A DNA stretch of 6,146 nt from Deferribacteres bacterium. Its GTDB lineage: Bacteria > Nitrospirota > Thermodesulfovibrionia > UBA6902. Location of the stretch: assembly GCA_013152795.1 (NCBI GenBank), contig JAADFS010000097.1, positions 1 to 6,146 on the forward strand, read 5' to 3'. The notes beneath the pieces were generated by a model that saw nothing but the letters and a program-made list of their open reading frames with translations, was not told where the DNA came from and made no database searches. The position numbers were made by a program, and so were the translations under genes. This document shows, piece after piece, positions 5,530 through 6,146 of this stretch; positions within the stretch are counted from its first letter, which is position 1; the number at the start of each line of letters is the position of its first letter.

Positions 5530-5544
5530 GGTATATTATACACC
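5530..5544 (-). promoter_or_regulatory. Candidate -10 element (TATAAT) inside a short palindrome upstream of the YjgN gene
   Basis: On the - strand TATAAT (5540-5535) lies 37 bases before the YjgN ATG, in the 77-base gap after the HD-GYP stop. It sits inside the near-perfect palindrome GGTGTATAATATACC, with six of seven arm positions paired around a central base, which could be an operator. No convincing -35 is found (TTATAG at an 18-base spacing is poor). AT-rich -10 boxes are easily palindromic by chance, so only the promoter itself is proposed, with modest confidence. Confidence 0.35.
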
Positions 5545-5574
5545 AAATCAGAACGGGGCTATAAGGCGCGGTCA

Positions 5575-6144
5575 TTACAGGAATGCGAACTGGTTTTCGT
5601 AGAACTCTTTTACAACAGCCTGTTTTTCGCTGACGTGGGAGGATATCTCATCGAAGTTCTCAAACAGGATATTGACTATCCTGCGGTCCAGGAGCTTTCT
5701 GTCTGCAAGCTGTTTGATGATCTGGATGATTCCCTCCCTGGACATTCCCGCCCTGTAGGGCCTGTCCTCGGCCAGTGCCGTGAACAGGTCCGCAACCATC
5801 ATGATCCGCGAACCTGTGCCGAGCTCATCGTACGTGCAGTGGAACGGATAGCCGCTGCCGTCCAGCTTTTCATGGTGATATGCCGCCCACTCCGCAATCT
5901 GCTGCAGCCCCCCGATGGTGTTGATCACCGAGTACGTGTAATATGTATGTGACCTTATCACGGCGAATTCCTCTTTTGAGAGCTTTCCGGGTTTGTCCAG
6001 GATATCATTCGGTATCGCCAGCTTCCCTATGTCGTGCAGGTTGCCTGCAACCTCCATGAGACCGGTCTCTTTTTCCGTCAGCCCGAATATCCTTGATAGT
6101 ATCGAGGCCGCGGCGGCGACACCTGAGGAATGCGTGGCCGTAAA
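5575..6144 (-). CDS. HD-GYP-domain protein, C-terminal part, 5' truncated by window edge
   Basis: The last 189 residues of an HD-GYP protein, a class that hydrolyses cyclic di-GMP (or related cyclic dinucleotides) at a metal centre and controls lifestyle switches. The frame is open to the window edge beyond the internal Met at 6057, and the upstream residues THSSGVAAAASILSRIFGL match the start of the domain, so 6057 is not the real start. Counting from the first visible codon, key residues are H5 in THS, H37-D38 in LHDIGK, H66 in SHTYY, H90-H91 in HHE, the GYP signature in DGSGYP (95-100), D119 in VADLF, and the DRPYR block. The metal ligands that can be seen are all kept, which suggests an active phosphodiesterase. 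The usual Gly after the H66 segment is Tyr (HTYYTY), a variant I associate with one HD-GYP subgroup. Sensory or receiver domains would lie outside the window. The gene ends 77 bases before the YjgN gene on the same strand. Confidence 0.93.
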   Translation of the reverse strand, partial: FTATHSSGVAAAASILSRIFGLTEKETGLMEVAGNLHDIGKLAIPNDILDKPGKLSKEEFAVIRSHTYYTYSVINTIGGLQQIAEWAAYHHEKLDGSGYPFHCTYDELGTGSRIMMVADLFTALAEDRPYRAGMSREGIIQIIKQLADRKLLDRRIVNILFENFDEISSHVSEKQAVVKEFYENQFAFL

Positions 6145-6146
6145 AC

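Noticed and set aside
5500..5952. 150-codon + strand frame opposite the HD-GYP gene
   Set aside because: It is antisense to the HD-GYP catalytic core and shows no domain signature; the - strand frame has all expected motifs.

Overview
The window reads as chromosomal DNA of a moderately GC-rich, Gram-negative-type bacterium. A rubrerythrin-like ferritin, a YjgN-type membrane protein, an HD-GYP protein and a bacterial endonuclease Q homologue together suggest an anaerobe or microaerophile, perhaps Nitrospirota or Desulfobacterota. That placement is an inference from gene content only. I see no plasmid, phage, IS, CRISPR, tRNA or rRNA signal.

Layout: on the + strand, positions 2-556 hold the 3' end of a gamma-glutamyltransferase gene (whole small subunit with the catalytic Thr). 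Everything else is on the - strand and converges on it. In transcription order: the C-terminal part of an HD-GYP protein (6144-5575), a zinc-ribbon YjgN/DUF898 membrane protein (5497-4310), an M48 metallopeptidase (4313-3261, overlapping the previous stop by ATGA), an endonuclease Q-type PHP nuclease (3147-1876), a DedA-family membrane protein (1835-1257) and a rubrerythrin-like diiron protein (1132-632). No gap exceeds about 125 bases.

How the genes relate: YjgN and the M48 protease are translationally coupled and probably act together at the inner membrane. The endonuclease Q homologue has a complete PHP metal site and zinc knuckle, and its last five residues, QARLF, look like a bacterial sliding-clamp-binding motif. 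This fits repair of deaminated bases tied to replication. Its start has no Shine-Dalgarno sequence but carries a near-ideal extended -10 (TGTTATAAT) just upstream, which predicts a leaderless mRNA.

Intergenic DNA: a palindromic repeat (arms resembling ACCTTAnnnTnGCATAA) occurs in the same orientation at 1143-1192 and 3192-3263, exactly bracketing the endonuclease Q-dedA pair. A degenerate hairpin with the same GCATAA/TTATGC core lies at 578-607. The 1143-1192 copy lies between a candidate promoter and the Shine-Dalgarno of the rubrerythrin gene, so it would be transcribed as its 5' UTR. No complete new system is demonstrated. The strongest leads are the repeat family, the leaderless and clamp-tagged endonuclease Q, and the YjgN-M48 pair.
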